64,000 bases of DNA from NCBI GenBank assembly GCA_965246935.1, contig CBDFGC010000003.1, positions 204,503 to 268,502 on the forward strand, in the 5' to 3' direction. Shown here piece by piece: positions 33,686 through 43,783 of the stretch. The translations under genes and the position numbers were made by a program. The DNA comes from JAZKFT01 sp965246935. GTDB lineage: Bacteria > Bacteroidota > Bacteroidia > Chitinophagales > Chitinophagaceae. The notes under the pieces are model-generated. The model did no database searches. It worked only from the letters and a program-made list of their open reading frames with translations, and was not told where the DNA came from. Numbering within the stretch: the first letter of the stretch is position 1; each line of letters starts with the position of its first letter.

Positions 33686-34768
33686 TTAAATTTGAAACAG
33701 ATACAGTGGTAAACAAGCAGGCACCGCAAAGCCAGGTGCTATTTTGCCATAAGTATCTTGTTTGCCAATCACTTTTGCAGGATATAGGGAAGCCATGCGT
33801 AACGCTTCTTCTAACGGAACGTCGCAATGTTGTACTGCATTTGCTACAGCCTGCTGCATAGTTAGTGCAGAGCCGCTAAGGGTACCATTGGGCAATGCAT
33901 AATAATGATTATTTAATTGATGCTGATAAGGCCCGATAGCACAATCCGTAACAGCGTCGGTAATAAAAAACAAACGTTCGCCCATTAGCTTTTTTGCCAT
34001 TTTAATCATTTCGTAATGCACATGAATGCCATCGGGAATAATGGAAGCTGCCGGTGCGTATTGCATAGCTGCAAGGGGCAAGCCCGGCTGGCGGTGGTGC
34101 AGCGGCGGCATGGCATTGAATAAATGTGTGGTGGTTGTAATTCCCTTTGTAAATGCGTCCCGGCCCTGCTCAAATGTTGCGTTGCTATGCCCGGCTGAAA
34201 TCACAATGCCTTCATCAGTTAGTAATTGCAATACTTCGTCGCTGCAAACTTCCGGTGCTACGGTTATCATTTTAATAACGCCGGCTGCTTTTGCTAATAA
34301 TTGCTGTATCTCCTTTACCGTAGGGGTATGTATCCATTCTTCAATATGGGCGCCTCTTTTTTCAGGGTTGATAAATGGCCCTTCAAGGTGCATGCCCAGG
34401 ATGCCTTTGCCACCTTGCTGCCAATAGGTTTTAATTGCCTCTATACACTGATGAATAACATCTAATGGTTGCGTGGCAATGGTAACCAAACAAGCGGCCG
34501 TGCCATGTTGCAGATTGTATTCGTACAACGCCTGCAGGCTTTCGGGCTGCGGATAAGCGGAGAATAATTTGCCAGCAGCACCGTAAATCTGTACATCTAA
34601 AAAAGCGGGTACTAACAAACAATTGCTGCAATCTTTTATTTCTACTCCGGCAGGTAAATCATTTGCAGGAATTACAACTTCAATTGTATCATTATTTATG
34701 ATAACTGCATGGTTTTGCAGCCATTCGGAGCCGGTAAAGAGGGGTGCATGTTGATAAGCAATTAGCAT
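33686..34768 (-). CDS. nagA: N-acetylglucosamine-6-phosphate deacetylase
   Basis: NagA has 360 residues. It removes the acetyl group from GlcNAc-6-phosphate during amino-sugar catabolism and cell-wall recycling. The metal ligands are in GMHLEGPFINPEKRGAH (Glu, near residue 125), SAGHSNATFEQG (His) and LFNAMPPLHHRQPG (His), with the catalytic Asp in FFITDAVTDC. The first motif reads DVQIYG, like the QxN form of E. coli and unlike the HxH form. It is the last gene of a same-strand run that starts with the AAA ATPase, 67 bases after the large helicase gene, and is probably functionally unrelated to it. Confidence 0.93.
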   Translation of the reverse strand: MLIAYQHAPLFTGSEWLQNHAVIINNDTIEVVIPANDLPAGVEIKDCSNCLLVPAFLDVQIYGAAGKLFSAYPQPESLQALYEYNLQHGTAACLVTIATQPLDVIHQCIEAIKTYWQQGGKGILGMHLEGPFINPEKRGAHIEEWIHTPTVKEIQQLLAKAAGVIKMITVAPEVCSDEVLQLLTDEGIVISAGHSNATFEQGRDAFTKGITTTTHLFNAMPPLHHRQPGLPLAAMQYAPAASIIPDGIHVHYEMIKMAKKLMGERLFFITDAVTDCAIGPYQHQLNNHYYALPNGTLSGSALTMQQAVANAVQHCDVPLEEALRMASLYPAKVIGKQDTYGKIAPGFAVPACLPLYLFQI

Positions 34769-34835
34769 CGTAACTTTTTTATTTTTCTTACGCCAGGGTT
34801 CTACCCATTGTATTATTTTTTTAAATAATGATTAA

Positions 34836-37800
34836 TTATCCTGCCGCGTAAACAATACGGCTGTTAACTTCCTTTATAAACCTTTTTTCAAATGCTTTCT
34901 CAATCCCTGTATTCATGACATTCTCCACATTATTTCCAATCCTTGCAAAACCAAATACTCTTGCCACTTCCCGGCTTAAATCGTTTTTAGGCAGGCTTAT
35001 CTGTTGCTTTAAAATTTCTTTAATGGCATTCGCAATTTCTTCCGGTGGCAAATCATCTGGCTCTCTTTTATTGTCGTCATTTGCAGGTATACGATACGTT
35101 GAATATTCAGCAGGATTATGAGCAGCTTTCCACAGAAAAATAGTGGCGCCGCCTATGGTTTGCCTGATGCCCATTTCTGAAATTAATCTATCAAAATTTG
35201 CCATTATCCGGTTGCTTATCCTGTTCGTATTCCATGCAGTCAGCACCCTTTTGCATAACAGTGTTTTACTAATGGGCGACTCCGTATTTAGCACATTCAT
35301 AATCTGGCGGGTAATAATTGCATGATTCATAGGCTGCAAAAAATCATCAACCGTGGCATTGTTTACTTTTTTTACCATACATACTTCATATACCAATTGG
35401 TTGCTATGATTAGCTGGATTGATCAGCGTTGAGTCAGGTAGAAAAAGTTTATTTAAAACAGGCGTTTCAGGTAACGATTCCGGTAATTGAATAATGGCAG
35501 CTTCTTCTGAATGTACGGTTTCAGCTTTTAATTTATTGGATACCGCTTTGTTGGCTATTGCTTTTTCAATGGCGGCAATAATCCCCTTCATTACCTGCTC
35601 CGGTTTTTCCCACCATTCCACACTCCATATTTTATGAATATGCCAGCCCAGCGCCGTTAATACCTCAGGCTGAACAATTTCCCTGTCACGGCTGGTTCTG
35701 GCAGCATTGTAGCTTTTACCGTCGCATAAAATGCCCAGCAGGTATTCCGCTTTATTTTGCGGGTTCACAATGCCCATATCAATTTTATAGGCCGAGCAGC
35801 CGATGCCGGTGTGCACTTCATAACCCCGCTGGCGTATGACTTCTGCTATGGTGTATTCAAAACCGGCAAGTGTATCTGCATACTGAATTGTACTGGCAGG
35901 CAAAGCTATTTTCCCTTTTTCGGCATACGCCAAAAATGCCTTTAACCCTGCCACGCCTTCGGATGAGGTACGGGTAATATCAATCTGGTCGGAGCGCAAT
36001 GTTGCAAATACCTGCATCTCGTACCTGGCCCGGCTTGCAGCCACATTTAATCTGCGCCATCCACCCTCTCTATTAACCGGCCCGAAATTCAAACTGATTT
36101 TTCCGGCTTCATCGGGGCCATAGCCAATCGAAAACAGAATGACATCCCGTTCGTCACCCTGAACGTTTTCCAGGTTCTTTATAAAAATCGGTTCTTCCGA
36201 TTCAAGCGCTGCTTTTTCCGCCTGTGGTTTTGTTCTGAATTCTTCATTTAATAAATCCTCAATTAAGTTTTGCTGCACTACGCTAAACGTAACAATTCCC
36301 ATACTGCGCTTTATCAATTCAGGATGTTGCAAGCGGCGAATAACTTCTGCAACAATTGCCTTTGCCTCAAAATGATTTTGCCGGGTTTTACCTTTATCGT
36401 AATAGCCGGGTACAAATATCGAAGTTACTTTTGTCGTAATATCATCCGTAGAAGGAAAGGTCAATAATTTATTATCATAATATTTGGCATTGCTGAATGC
36501 AATTAAACTTTCGTGCCTGCTACGATAGTGCCACAACAAGTATTTCGAGGGTATGGACAGTGCCAGGCAATCATCCAGAATACTTTCCAGATCTTCCTGT
36601 TCGATATTTTCTTCGTCCACATTATTGGTTGAGAAAAAATTAGTAGGAGGCATTTGGTTAGGGTCGCCCACTACAATTACATTCGTGCCACGGGCAATGG
36701 CACTTACGGCTTCGCAGGTGGGCAACTGAGATGCTTCGTCAAAAATAACCAAGTCGAATTTTACGGTGCCGGCATCAAAATACTGAGCTACCGAAATAGG
36801 ACTCATGAGCATACAGGGTGTAAGCCGCGGCAGTAAATTAGGGATGGAATCAAACAGCCTGCGGATGCTGGTGGCACGGCCATTATTGCGCAGGTTTTTT
36901 TGCAAAATTCCTATCTCCGAACGCTGTGATGATTCCTGTGTGAAAGCGGGGATGTTGGCGGCCAGGCGGGCATACAATTCATCACGGGTTAGCTGCTCAA
37001 AATTTTTGCTGAGCGATTTAAATTTCCTGATTTTTTCTTCAAACAATACGCCATTGAATGCTGCTAATTGCGGGCTTCCTGAAATAATAAAATCGGCTGC
37101 AGAACGGTACAACCCCTTTTGATATTGAAGAACCAATTCCGCAGTAGCAATGCTTCCATTTTCGTAAGCCGTAACTAATTCATGCAAGCCTTCGGCAATG
37201 GCTTTTTCTTTTACCGCCGTCCAGGCAGTCCAGTCTTTTAGTTCCTCAATATGTTGCAGCCATTGGGTTAACTGCACAATACGTTGTTGCGGCCAGTTTT
37301 CCTCCATCATTTCATTTTCATTTACACCCAGCAATTGTTGTAATTCCTGCGCTACCTTTTCTGTGCTACGGTGTACATCCGCGAATTGTTGCAACATTTC
37401 TGCATACGCATTCAAATATAGCTTACTGCCTTCGGCAAATTCAGCAGCGATAGAATACCGCCATTGTTTTGCACCCGCCGGGCCAGTAATAGTAGCAGCA
37501 ACCCGGTTTATGATGATCAGTTCATTACAGATGATGATCAGATTGTCCCAATCGCATGCTCCATCCCGCCATAAGAAGCCGGTAGTGTTAGGCAGGCTGG
37601 CTGCCTGATTAATGATGCTTTGCTCGGTTTTGTAATTAATTATATCCTGCAAATGTTCCGGAACCGCTTGTTTATTAATAATGCTATTGGAATAGGAGTT
37701 TAATAATTGTACAATTTTTCGCTGCTGCCACCACTTTGGGAGAAACCATTTGGTAGCTGCCCTGTTCCAAGCGGCCAGTACCGGTGCCGCATCCAATGCT

Positions 37801-40685
37801 ACAATCGTATCATTGAAATGCGCTGCTAATTTTTTTCGTATTTCATCCCGCTTTTTACCATGTGCTGCTATTTCTTTTATATGCGTAAGCGATTGCTCCA
37901 AAGCATCTGTGCCAAGCATTCCGGCAGGCGTATCTGGCAGGCGCAGCAGGGCTTCGGCAAGTGTAATCAGCATCGCAACCTGTTCACGGCTGGTAATCCT
38001 TTTTTCTATTTTAAGAATGGGTAAAACAGCAGCAACCAGTTCCGCTAATTCCTGCAATAACTCCTTGTTTTTTTGAAGTAAAACTTTTGCCTGCTCTTTC
38101 AACTGTGAGGTGTACTGATGGACAGCAATGCCCTGCAACGGATGATTATGTGGATGTATAATCAACCCACCGGCCGTTGCCATTTCATCCGCCAGATCAT
38201 TCCAACGGGTCAGTTTATTTTCGGTAAGTACCGCAATGGAATCATTACTAAACTTCACCATATCAATACCCGGTGGCAGGCGGCTATAATTGCTGAAAGC
38301 ATCAAACAATGTAAAGCCAAACGGCTGCTTTTGATGTAGCGCCTGTACATAATCGTTCAGTTCATTGCGCAGGGTAAATAGCCGCTCCGACTCGGATGCA
38401 TAACCTTGCGGCGGTGCTTTTTTTACTACTTCTGTAGCACTACGTAACTGTTGCAGCACAGCCGTTTTTTTAGCTTTATTGCTATGCAGTTCCAGGCAAA
38501 AAGGGGCCAGACCAATGGCATCCAACCGGGTTTCCACTACATCCAGTGCTGCTTTTTTAGCTGCTACAAATAATACTTTTTTACCGGCATACAGGGCGTT
38601 AGCAATAATGTTGGTAATGGTTTGCGATTTACCAGTACCCGGTGGCCCATGCAGCACAAAGCTTTTCCCGTCAGCCGCACTCAGAATGGCTTCCAGTTGA
38701 GAGGAGTCGGCACTAATGGGCAGTGCCAGGTCGGCTGGTTTTATTCCGGCATCTAAGTTTGGCTGATTTTTTTCTTCCTCCGGTTTCCATTGCAACCTTC
38801 CTGAAATCAGGCTGCTTACGATTTTATTCTCAATCAGTTTATCCGCATTATTATGTATATCGTTCCATAAAATAAACTTATTAAACGAAAAAGTGCCCAA
38901 TAATGACTGTTCATCCACATCCCAGCGGGCCTGCCCCATTACGCCATGCCGCAGGATATTAAAAATTGCTTTTACATCAACGCCGCTCTCGTCCCGTGGC
39001 AGTATTTCTAACCCGTTAATGGTAATGCCGTAGTCTTGCCGCAGCTTTTCCAGCAGGGTAATATTCATCATCGTTTCTTCTTCCCGGCTTCGGATCACGT
39101 AGCCGGGAGCCGGCTTCCGCACAATTTCCACTGGTGCCAACAAAATTGGCGCATACAGCGGGCGTTCGCTGGCAGCCGTTTCGTACCACTTTAAAAAGCC
39201 AAGCGCTATATATAAAGTGCTGGCTCCGTTTTCCTCTATCGCTAACCGGCTGTTGCGGTATACATTGGTCATGCTGAGGGCTAATTCCCCTTCGGAAAGA
39301 TAGGTTCGTAGCCGCTTTTGGGTGAGTTCATGATTCACCAAATCTGCAATCGGGTCTGTGGCATGGATGGCCTGGTATAGCCCGGCATTCCGGATGGGGT
39401 TATCCCAATCAAGCGGTTTTGGTAATACCTGAAATTCGGTACCGCCAGCTAACGCATCTTCCAGTTTGGCCGGGTTAATACCAATAAATTGCAACGTGCT
39501 TTTGGTAACCCGTAGGTTCAGCAAAGTATTGCGAAGGGTAAGGTCGAGCAGTTTTCTTTCCCACAATTGCTGCTTTCCGGCTTTCGCTTTTTCACTAAAA
39601 CTGACAGGCATGGTTTGCGCCAATTCATCCGGTGCATCTATATTCCGGGTTTTTGTTTGCTCTTCTATAATTTCCCAGCCGTGGGCTGTAGCAATTCGAA
39701 GCGGCAAAGGACGGATGCCGCCATACCTTGCCCGTTTTACATCAATTAATACATTAAAATTTTTTACATTATAGAGGTGCTTTGCAGCGGCGGAAGTGGC
39801 TTCGGTAAATGATGCTTTATTACCGGCATTCATGCAGGTTGCTTCTATGATCGCTATTTCATTAATTCCTTCGGCCATGCGTTTGGTAAGCAGGGAGGGA
39901 TCATCGTTTACGGCATCGGCAAACGACTCTTCTGTTAACCAGGCACCGGCAAATGCATGACCTTGTATGATGACAATAATAGGACGGATTTGTACTGCCT
40001 CCAGGCAGGCAGCGTATAGCAGGGAAAGATCCAAGCAATTGGCGAGTTTGTGAGTAAGAATGGCGTCGGCAAGCCGTATTCGCTGACCGCTTTGCTCAAA
40101 ACTTGCCGGTGCTGCACAGTAAATAAGTTGTAGTTCGGAAATGGCTTCATAAATAGCCGCCATTTGTTTGCGCACCCGGTCCGGGCTGCGGGTTTGGTAT
40201 TCGTCGAAAGAGGGATTACCAGTCCAGGTTTGCAGAATGGACGAAGCGCTTCTGAGAATGGCTGGTAGCTGCGGATGATTGGGGGTAACGAATGCGGCCA
40301 GCATTTCCGGAAGTGTGTTTACACCATTCCATTGGTCGTAAGCCAATACTTCAATGGGGTACCGTTCTTCAAAAATAATTTCCCGGCTGGTATCAATTTT
40401 GAGCGTAATGCTGCCGCTAATTTTTTCAGTTAGTTCTGCTAAATAATTTGCAGCGACAGGTAGATGTATAGCACTGAATTCGTATGTTTCGCCTGCTTTA
40501 ATGATATCAATGGATTGTTTCCATACCGCAGTGAAATCCGGTTCGGCGGTGATGGTAACTAACAGGTTTTGCCAGTCATTCTCACTGTTATTTTGAATAG
40601 CAAGTTTGCGCACCACCGGAACGTGGTTTTGCTGCATCGCAAAGTTGATGGCAGGGGTGTAGAGGAATTCTATGATGGGAGCCAT
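34836..40685 (-). CDS. DUF4011 SF1 helicase with C-terminal endonuclease-like and DUF3320 domains (Hhe-like, putative phage defence)
   Basis: This giant protein has 1949 residues. Residues 1-350 are an N-terminal region with NCLDLSLLYAACLEA (Cys217), QGHAFAGAW (His243) and LIDVKRAR (Asp315), which looks like a transglutaminase-like Cys-His-Asp triad. DUF4011 covers about 370-640 (WERKLLDLTLRNTLLNLR). Walker A is GPPGTGKS at 680-687 and Walker B is VIFDEASQLP near 1313. The SF1 motifs V/VI continue through VQGDERDVILFS and GWRRLNVAASRAR. A Vsr/restriction-like nuclease lies near 1610-1690, with YKIDMGIV and LLGILCDGKSY giving Asp and DxK. DUF3320 follows near 1800. The architecture matches the single-gene Hhe (DUF4011-helicase-Vsr) defence type. 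All motifs appear intact. Confidence 0.88.
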   Translation of the reverse strand: MAPIIEFLYTPAINFAMQQNHVPVVRKLAIQNNSENDWQNLLVTITAEPDFTAVWKQSIDIIKAGETYEFSAIHLPVAANYLAELTEKISGSITLKIDTSREIIFEERYPIEVLAYDQWNGVNTLPEMLAAFVTPNHPQLPAILRSASSILQTWTGNPSFDEYQTRSPDRVRKQMAAIYEAISELQLIYCAAPASFEQSGQRIRLADAILTHKLANCLDLSLLYAACLEAVQIRPIIVIIQGHAFAGAWLTEESFADAVNDDPSLLTKRMAEGINEIAIIEATCMNAGNKASFTEATSAAAKHLYNVKNFNVLIDVKRARYGGIRPLPLRIATAHGWEIIEEQTKTRNIDAPDELAQTMPVSFSEKAKAGKQQLWERKLLDLTLRNTLLNLRVTKSTLQFIGINPAKLEDALAGGTEFQVLPKPLDWDNPIRNAGLYQAIHATDPIADLVNHELTQKRLRTYLSEGELALSMTNVYRNSRLAIEENGASTLYIALGFLKWYETAASERPLYAPILLAPVEIVRKPAPGYVIRSREEETMMNITLLEKLRQDYGITINGLEILPRDESGVDVKAIFNILRHGVMGQARWDVDEQSLLGTFSFNKFILWNDIHNNADKLIENKIVSSLISGRLQWKPEEEKNQPNLDAGIKPADLALPISADSSQLEAILSAADGKSFVLHGPPGTGKSQTITNIIANALYAGKKVLFVAAKKAALDVVETRLDAIGLAPFCLELHSNKAKKTAVLQQLRSATEVVKKAPPQGYASESERLFTLRNELNDYVQALHQKQPFGFTLFDAFSNYSRLPPGIDMVKFSNDSIAVLTENKLTRWNDLADEMATAGGLIIHPHNHPLQGIAVHQYTSQLKEQAKVLLQKNKELLQELAELVAAVLPILKIEKRITSREQVAMLITLAEALLRLPDTPAGMLGTDALEQSLTHIKEIAAHGKKRDEIRKKLAAHFNDTIVALDAAPVLAAWNRAATKWFLPKWWQQRKIVQLLNSYSNSIINKQAVPEHLQDIINYKTEQSIINQAASLPNTTGFLWRDGACDWDNLIIICNELIIINRVAATITGPAGAKQWRYSIAAEFAEGSKLYLNAYAEMLQQFADVHRSTEKVAQELQQLLGVNENEMMEENWPQQRIVQLTQWLQHIEELKDWTAWTAVKEKAIAEGLHELVTAYENGSIATAELVLQYQKGLYRSAADFIISGSPQLAAFNGVLFEEKIRKFKSLSKNFEQLTRDELYARLAANIPAFTQESSQRSEIGILQKNLRNNGRATSIRRLFDSIPNLLPRLTPCMLMSPISVAQYFDAGTVKFDLVIFDEASQLPTCEAVSAIARGTNVIVVGDPNQMPPTNFFSTNNVDEENIEQEDLESILDDCLALSIPSKYLLWHYRSRHESLIAFSNAKYYDNKLLTFPSTDDITTKVTSIFVPGYYDKGKTRQNHFEAKAIVAEVIRRLQHPELIKRSMGIVTFSVVQQNLIEDLLNEEFRTKPQAEKAALESEEPIFIKNLENVQGDERDVILFSIGYGPDEAGKISLNFGPVNREGGWRRLNVAASRARYEMQVFATLRSDQIDITRTSSEGVAGLKAFLAYAEKGKIALPASTIQYADTLAGFEYTIAEVIRQRGYEVHTGIGCSAYKIDMGIVNPQNKAEYLLGILCDGKSYNAARTSRDREIVQPEVLTALGWHIHKIWSVEWWEKPEQVMKGIIAAIEKAIANKAVSNKLKAETVHSEEAAIIQLPESLPETPVLNKLFLPDSTLINPANHSNQLVYEVCMVKKVNNATVDDFLQPMNHAIITRQIMNVLNTESPISKTLLCKRVLTAWNTNRISNRIMANFDRLISEMGIRQTIGGATIFLWKAAHNPAEYSTYRIPANDDNKREPDDLPPEEIANAIKEILKQQISLPKNDLSREVARVFGFARIGNNVENVMNTGIEKAFEKRFIKEVNSRIVYAAG

Positions 40686-40793
40686 GTAACCGAAGGAATT
40701 TGCAGAAGGGAATTAATTATCTGAATTCTATTCTTTTATTCAAATCAAACTAAATTTATTTTGCATATAGAATCTTTGTTTTATAAGTCTCAT

Positions 40794-41459
40794 CTACTGT
40801 AAATAACTTAAGAATTTATAGGCATTTCTAACAGCATTTTTAAATTTTTCATAAGAAGGAAGTGTATCTAAAATGGCTAACGACAATTTCTGTCCAATTG
40901 GTTGGTATAACTCTGAAATTGTCAGGTCTTTTCGCCTCTTTTTTGTTAAATGCATCCGGGCAACTCTGATTGCCTCTGTAATAACCTCTTTAGGATCTGC
41001 AATTGATTCAACCTCTCTGTGGATTCCTAAGTCAGTATCATTCAAGTTTGTTCCAATTTCATCTTTCAATAATTGTTTGTCTACTAACATCCAAGCTTCG
41101 GTCATTTGAACAGGAATAATAGGAACAACATTCTTACACACACCGTCTGCTTCATTATTTATTGCTTGAAAAGATGGCTCTATATGAGTTTTATATACCT
41201 CCGTATCGTTACTGTTATCTGCATCCACATGAACACAGAAAACCATTACTCCTTTTTCGAATGCATCCTTACTACATTTCACAATTTGCTCATTAAAAGA
41301 AATCCCACCTTGCTTACGGATGTATATAACAGGTGTAACAACTTCGATTTGTCTTGAACACTCAAAAGCAATTTCAACAAATGTTCTTTCAATAATACTT
41401 GATAAAAATCTGATGTCAGTAGTGCCTTCAGTTGTATATCCAATAATTATCTGACTCAT
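40794..41459 (-). CDS. DUF4276 TOPRIM-like protein, partner of the AAA ATPase
   Basis: This 221-residue protein is predicted to carry a TOPRIM-type nuclease fold. The N-terminal strand and glutamate are in IIIGYTTEGTTDIRFLSSI (Glu11). The acidic Asp-x-Asp motif is VMVFCVHVDADNSND near residue 76. IPVQMTEAWMLVDKQLL is the block that I associate with DUF4276. A basic segment, HLTKKRRKDL, precedes the C-terminal helices. It starts 4 bases inside the upstream ATPase gene (ATGA), so the two are translationally coupled. ATPase/TOPRIM pairs of this kind (for example in the PARIS and AbiL systems) act as phage-defence effectors, and the role here is inferred from that. Confidence 0.78.
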   Translation of the reverse strand: MSQIIIGYTTEGTTDIRFLSSIIERTFVEIAFECSRQIEVVTPVIYIRKQGGISFNEQIVKCSKDAFEKGVMVFCVHVDADNSNDTEVYKTHIEPSFQAINNEADGVCKNVVPIIPVQMTEAWMLVDKQLLKDEIGTNLNDTDLGIHREVESIADPKEVITEAIRVARMHLTKKRRKDLTISELYQPIGQKLSLAILDTLPSYEKFKNAVRNAYKFLSYLQ

Positions 41460-42871
41460 GATTTTATTAAGTTAACTGCCTCTTCTGCTTCAGCCGTCAT
41501 TAAATACTTTTCTGTTTCTGTTAAAGTGAGCCGGTTTTCAAACTGGTTAGTAAATGGAATAAATAATTGCCGGTTCATAGAATCTGATATTTTTATTACC
41601 GGTGCTACTCTTGTCACTTTTAATTTTATTTTCTTTCCATTTACCTCTTTTATTAATGTATTTTGTTTTGAAAACCATACAGATACATTTGGGTCAAGCT
41701 GCCATTTTACTAAACTTCCAATCAGTACCGGTGAATGAGTATTAACAATCACCTGTCTAAGCAAAGTATCACCTTTATTAAATGATGAGCTGAGATCTTT
41801 CAATAAGTGTGCAGTTGCACCAATACGAAAAGGATGAATACCGTTTTCTGGTTCTTCAAAACATAATAGACCGGTAAAATTTTCATCATATTCAAGTATG
41901 CATAAGACTAATAGTCTTAATGTCCCTTCAGATAATACTCTGGAAGAAAACCATTTTGCATCTTCTCCTTTAATTTTTATAATATATTGTCTGTTTGCAC
42001 TATCATCAAACACTTTTACGTCAGTAAAACTGGGAAGAAAGGAATTAAGTTTTCGGGATATTTCTTTTAGAGCATAATCATCTTGTTGTTGAATTCTATA
42101 TAAAGCAGCAGCTAAATTTTTCCCACTGGAAGTAATTTCATCTCTAAGGCCGGCATCTTGCCTTGTTGGCTCACGTATGTCTTCCGGATTTAATTGTAAA
42201 AATTTCCAACTTCGCATTTCCTCTTTTGCTGCAAAAGCATGTGGAAAATCTACCGAGTTAATTCCTCCTAGTATAGTTTGTGAAACGGCTGAAGCAGGAG
42301 TAGCTTTACCCTGCCCGCCACCACCATCCTGCCGAAGCCTGATGGCAATTTTATCCCCTTCACCCTCAGTTCTTATAAAAGGTTCCCTGGAACCACCAGA
42401 TTTGAGTGTTCTCCAGAGGTCTCTACTATTTTTAATCTGGTCTTTTATCCAAACATCATCTTCCGGCTTTATTTTTTCTAAACTCTCATGAATGATACGT
42501 AATGCCTGAAATCCAAAACTGCTTTTAGAATGAGTAATAATTAATTGATAACGTAAACGGGTATTATTTAATTCAGCTATTCCCCCCCAGTTATCTTTCA
42601 CATTACGATTGACGAGCATCTCTACGGAAAAACTCATTTCATCAGCGTAACTATCATCATCATATTGTGTAAAAAGTTCATCCGGATTACCTCTTTGTTC
42701 ACTAAATGCTGTTTTCAAATCTGTTTCTGCTAAACGGGATAACAAATTCAGTGCATCAAATAGGTTGCTTTTCCCAGATGCATTTACGCCTGCAATCACA
42801 GTTAACGGTGTAAAAGTCATCTCAAAGTCCTGAAACGACTTAAATCCATTTGCTTTTAAATTCGTTATCAT
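41456..42871 (-). CDS. ABC-type AAA ATPase (AAA_15/AAA_21 group) of a putative defence pair
   Basis: This 471-residue protein begins MITNLKANGFKSFQDFEMTF and has an intact ABC/RecF-like ATPase. Walker A is GVNASGKSN (28-36), the signature is LSEGT (313-317), Walker B is LLCFEEPENGIHP (335-347) and the H-loop is VNTHSP (His379). The middle (about 80-250) is the large insert typical of OLD/RecF-like ATPases. No TOPRIM domain is fused; the adjacent DUF4276 gene supplies it. It is the first gene of the run, 126 bases from the divergent end of the nitrilase gene. No obvious DNA-binding regulator is seen. Confidence 0.85.
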   Translation of the reverse strand: MITNLKANGFKSFQDFEMTFTPLTVIAGVNASGKSNLFDALNLLSRLAETDLKTAFSEQRGNPDELFTQYDDDSYADEMSFSVEMLVNRNVKDNWGGIAELNNTRLRYQLIITHSKSSFGFQALRIIHESLEKIKPEDDVWIKDQIKNSRDLWRTLKSGGSREPFIRTEGEGDKIAIRLRQDGGGGQGKATPASAVSQTILGGINSVDFPHAFAAKEEMRSWKFLQLNPEDIREPTRQDAGLRDEITSSGKNLAAALYRIQQQDDYALKEISRKLNSFLPSFTDVKVFDDSANRQYIIKIKGEDAKWFSSRVLSEGTLRLLVLCILEYDENFTGLLCFEEPENGIHPFRIGATAHLLKDLSSSFNKGDTLLRQVIVNTHSPVLIGSLVKWQLDPNVSVWFSKQNTLIKEVNGKKIKLKVTRVAPVIKISDSMNRQLFIPFTNQFENRLTLTETEKYLMTAEAEEAVNLIKS

Positions 42872-42997
42872 ATTACTGTAGAATTGTGATATTTAATTGG
42901 GGAGTTAATTTTAGACTTTACAACGTTCTGCTTTTATAAGCTACACCATTGTCTCAGCAAATATATTTTTATAAGTTTAGTATAGTGGTAGTTAAAA

Positions 42998-43783
42998 TCA
43001 CCTGATCAAAAACTCATCTCCATCTTTCCAAAACGGAAATTTTCGCCGCACTTCCTGCAGGTGTTCTTTATCTAATGTAATGGTAAAAGTATCCGCTTCA
43101 TCCCCTTTGCTATACAACACTTCTCCCAACGGATCAATCACACAATTATCGCCACTGTGATAAACGTTATTGCCATCGTTCCCTACCCGGTTTACACCAA
43201 TTACATAGCACTGGTTTTCGATAGCACGGGCGGTAAGCAATGTTTTCCAGGCATGGCTGCGGCGTTGCGGCCAGTTGGCTACATACAGCAAAATATCATA
43301 TTCAGCCACATCATTACCAGGTGTTTGCCTGGCCCATACCGGAAAGCGCAGATCGTAGCAAACCTGCAAGTTTATTTTCCAGCCGTTTACCGAAGCGATA
43401 ACTCTTTTTTCACCGGCTGTATAATGCTGGTCTTCGCCGGCGAAAGCAAAACGGTGCCGCTTATCGTACCAGGATACATTGCCATTGGGCAGCACCCACA
43501 GTAGCCGGTTATAATAGTTGCCGGCTTCTTCAATTATCAGGCTGCCGGTAACGATGCAGCGCTTCTCTGCCGCTATTTGTTTCATCCAGGCTACCGATTT
43601 TCCCTCCATCGTTTCGGCAAACTGTTCCGGCTTCATGCTAAAGCCGGTGCTGAACATTTCCGGCAATACAACTACTTGTGTTGTTTCCTGAATATTTCTG
43701 ATTCTTTCCTCCAGCATTTGCAGGTTAGCAGCTTTATCTTCCCAATGCAGGAAGGTTTGTACCAGCGTTATGGTGAGGTTCAT
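42998..43783 (-). CDS. Nitrilase-superfamily carbon-nitrogen hydrolase, omega-amidase type
   Basis: This 261-residue enzyme has the Glu-Lys-Cys catalytic triad. Glu is in VVLPEMFSTGFSM, Lys in SWYDKRHRFAFAGE and Cys in LQVCYDLRFPVWAR, each in the usual order. Homologues hydrolyse alpha-ketoglutaramate or similar omega-amides, and DNVYHSGDNCVIDPLGEVL is the conserved C-terminal strand. It is cytosolic. Nearby genes give no pathway clue. The start at 43783 leaves the normal family N terminus (MNLTITLVQTFLHWEDKAAN). Confidence 0.92.
   Translation of the reverse strand: MNLTITLVQTFLHWEDKAANLQMLEERIRNIQETTQVVVLPEMFSTGFSMKPEQFAETMEGKSVAWMKQIAAEKRCIVTGSLIIEEAGNYYNRLLWVLPNGNVSWYDKRHRFAFAGEDQHYTAGEKRVIASVNGWKINLQVCYDLRFPVWARQTPGNDVAEYDILLYVANWPQRRSHAWKTLLTARAIENQCYVIGVNRVGNDGNNVYHSGDNCVIDPLGEVLYSKGDEADTFTITLDKEHLQEVRRKFPFWKDGDEFLIR

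Noticed and set aside
33686..34768. nagA as part of the defence locus
   Set aside because: It is only 67 bases from the helicase gene on the same strand, but its role in amino-sugar catabolism is clear and unrelated.
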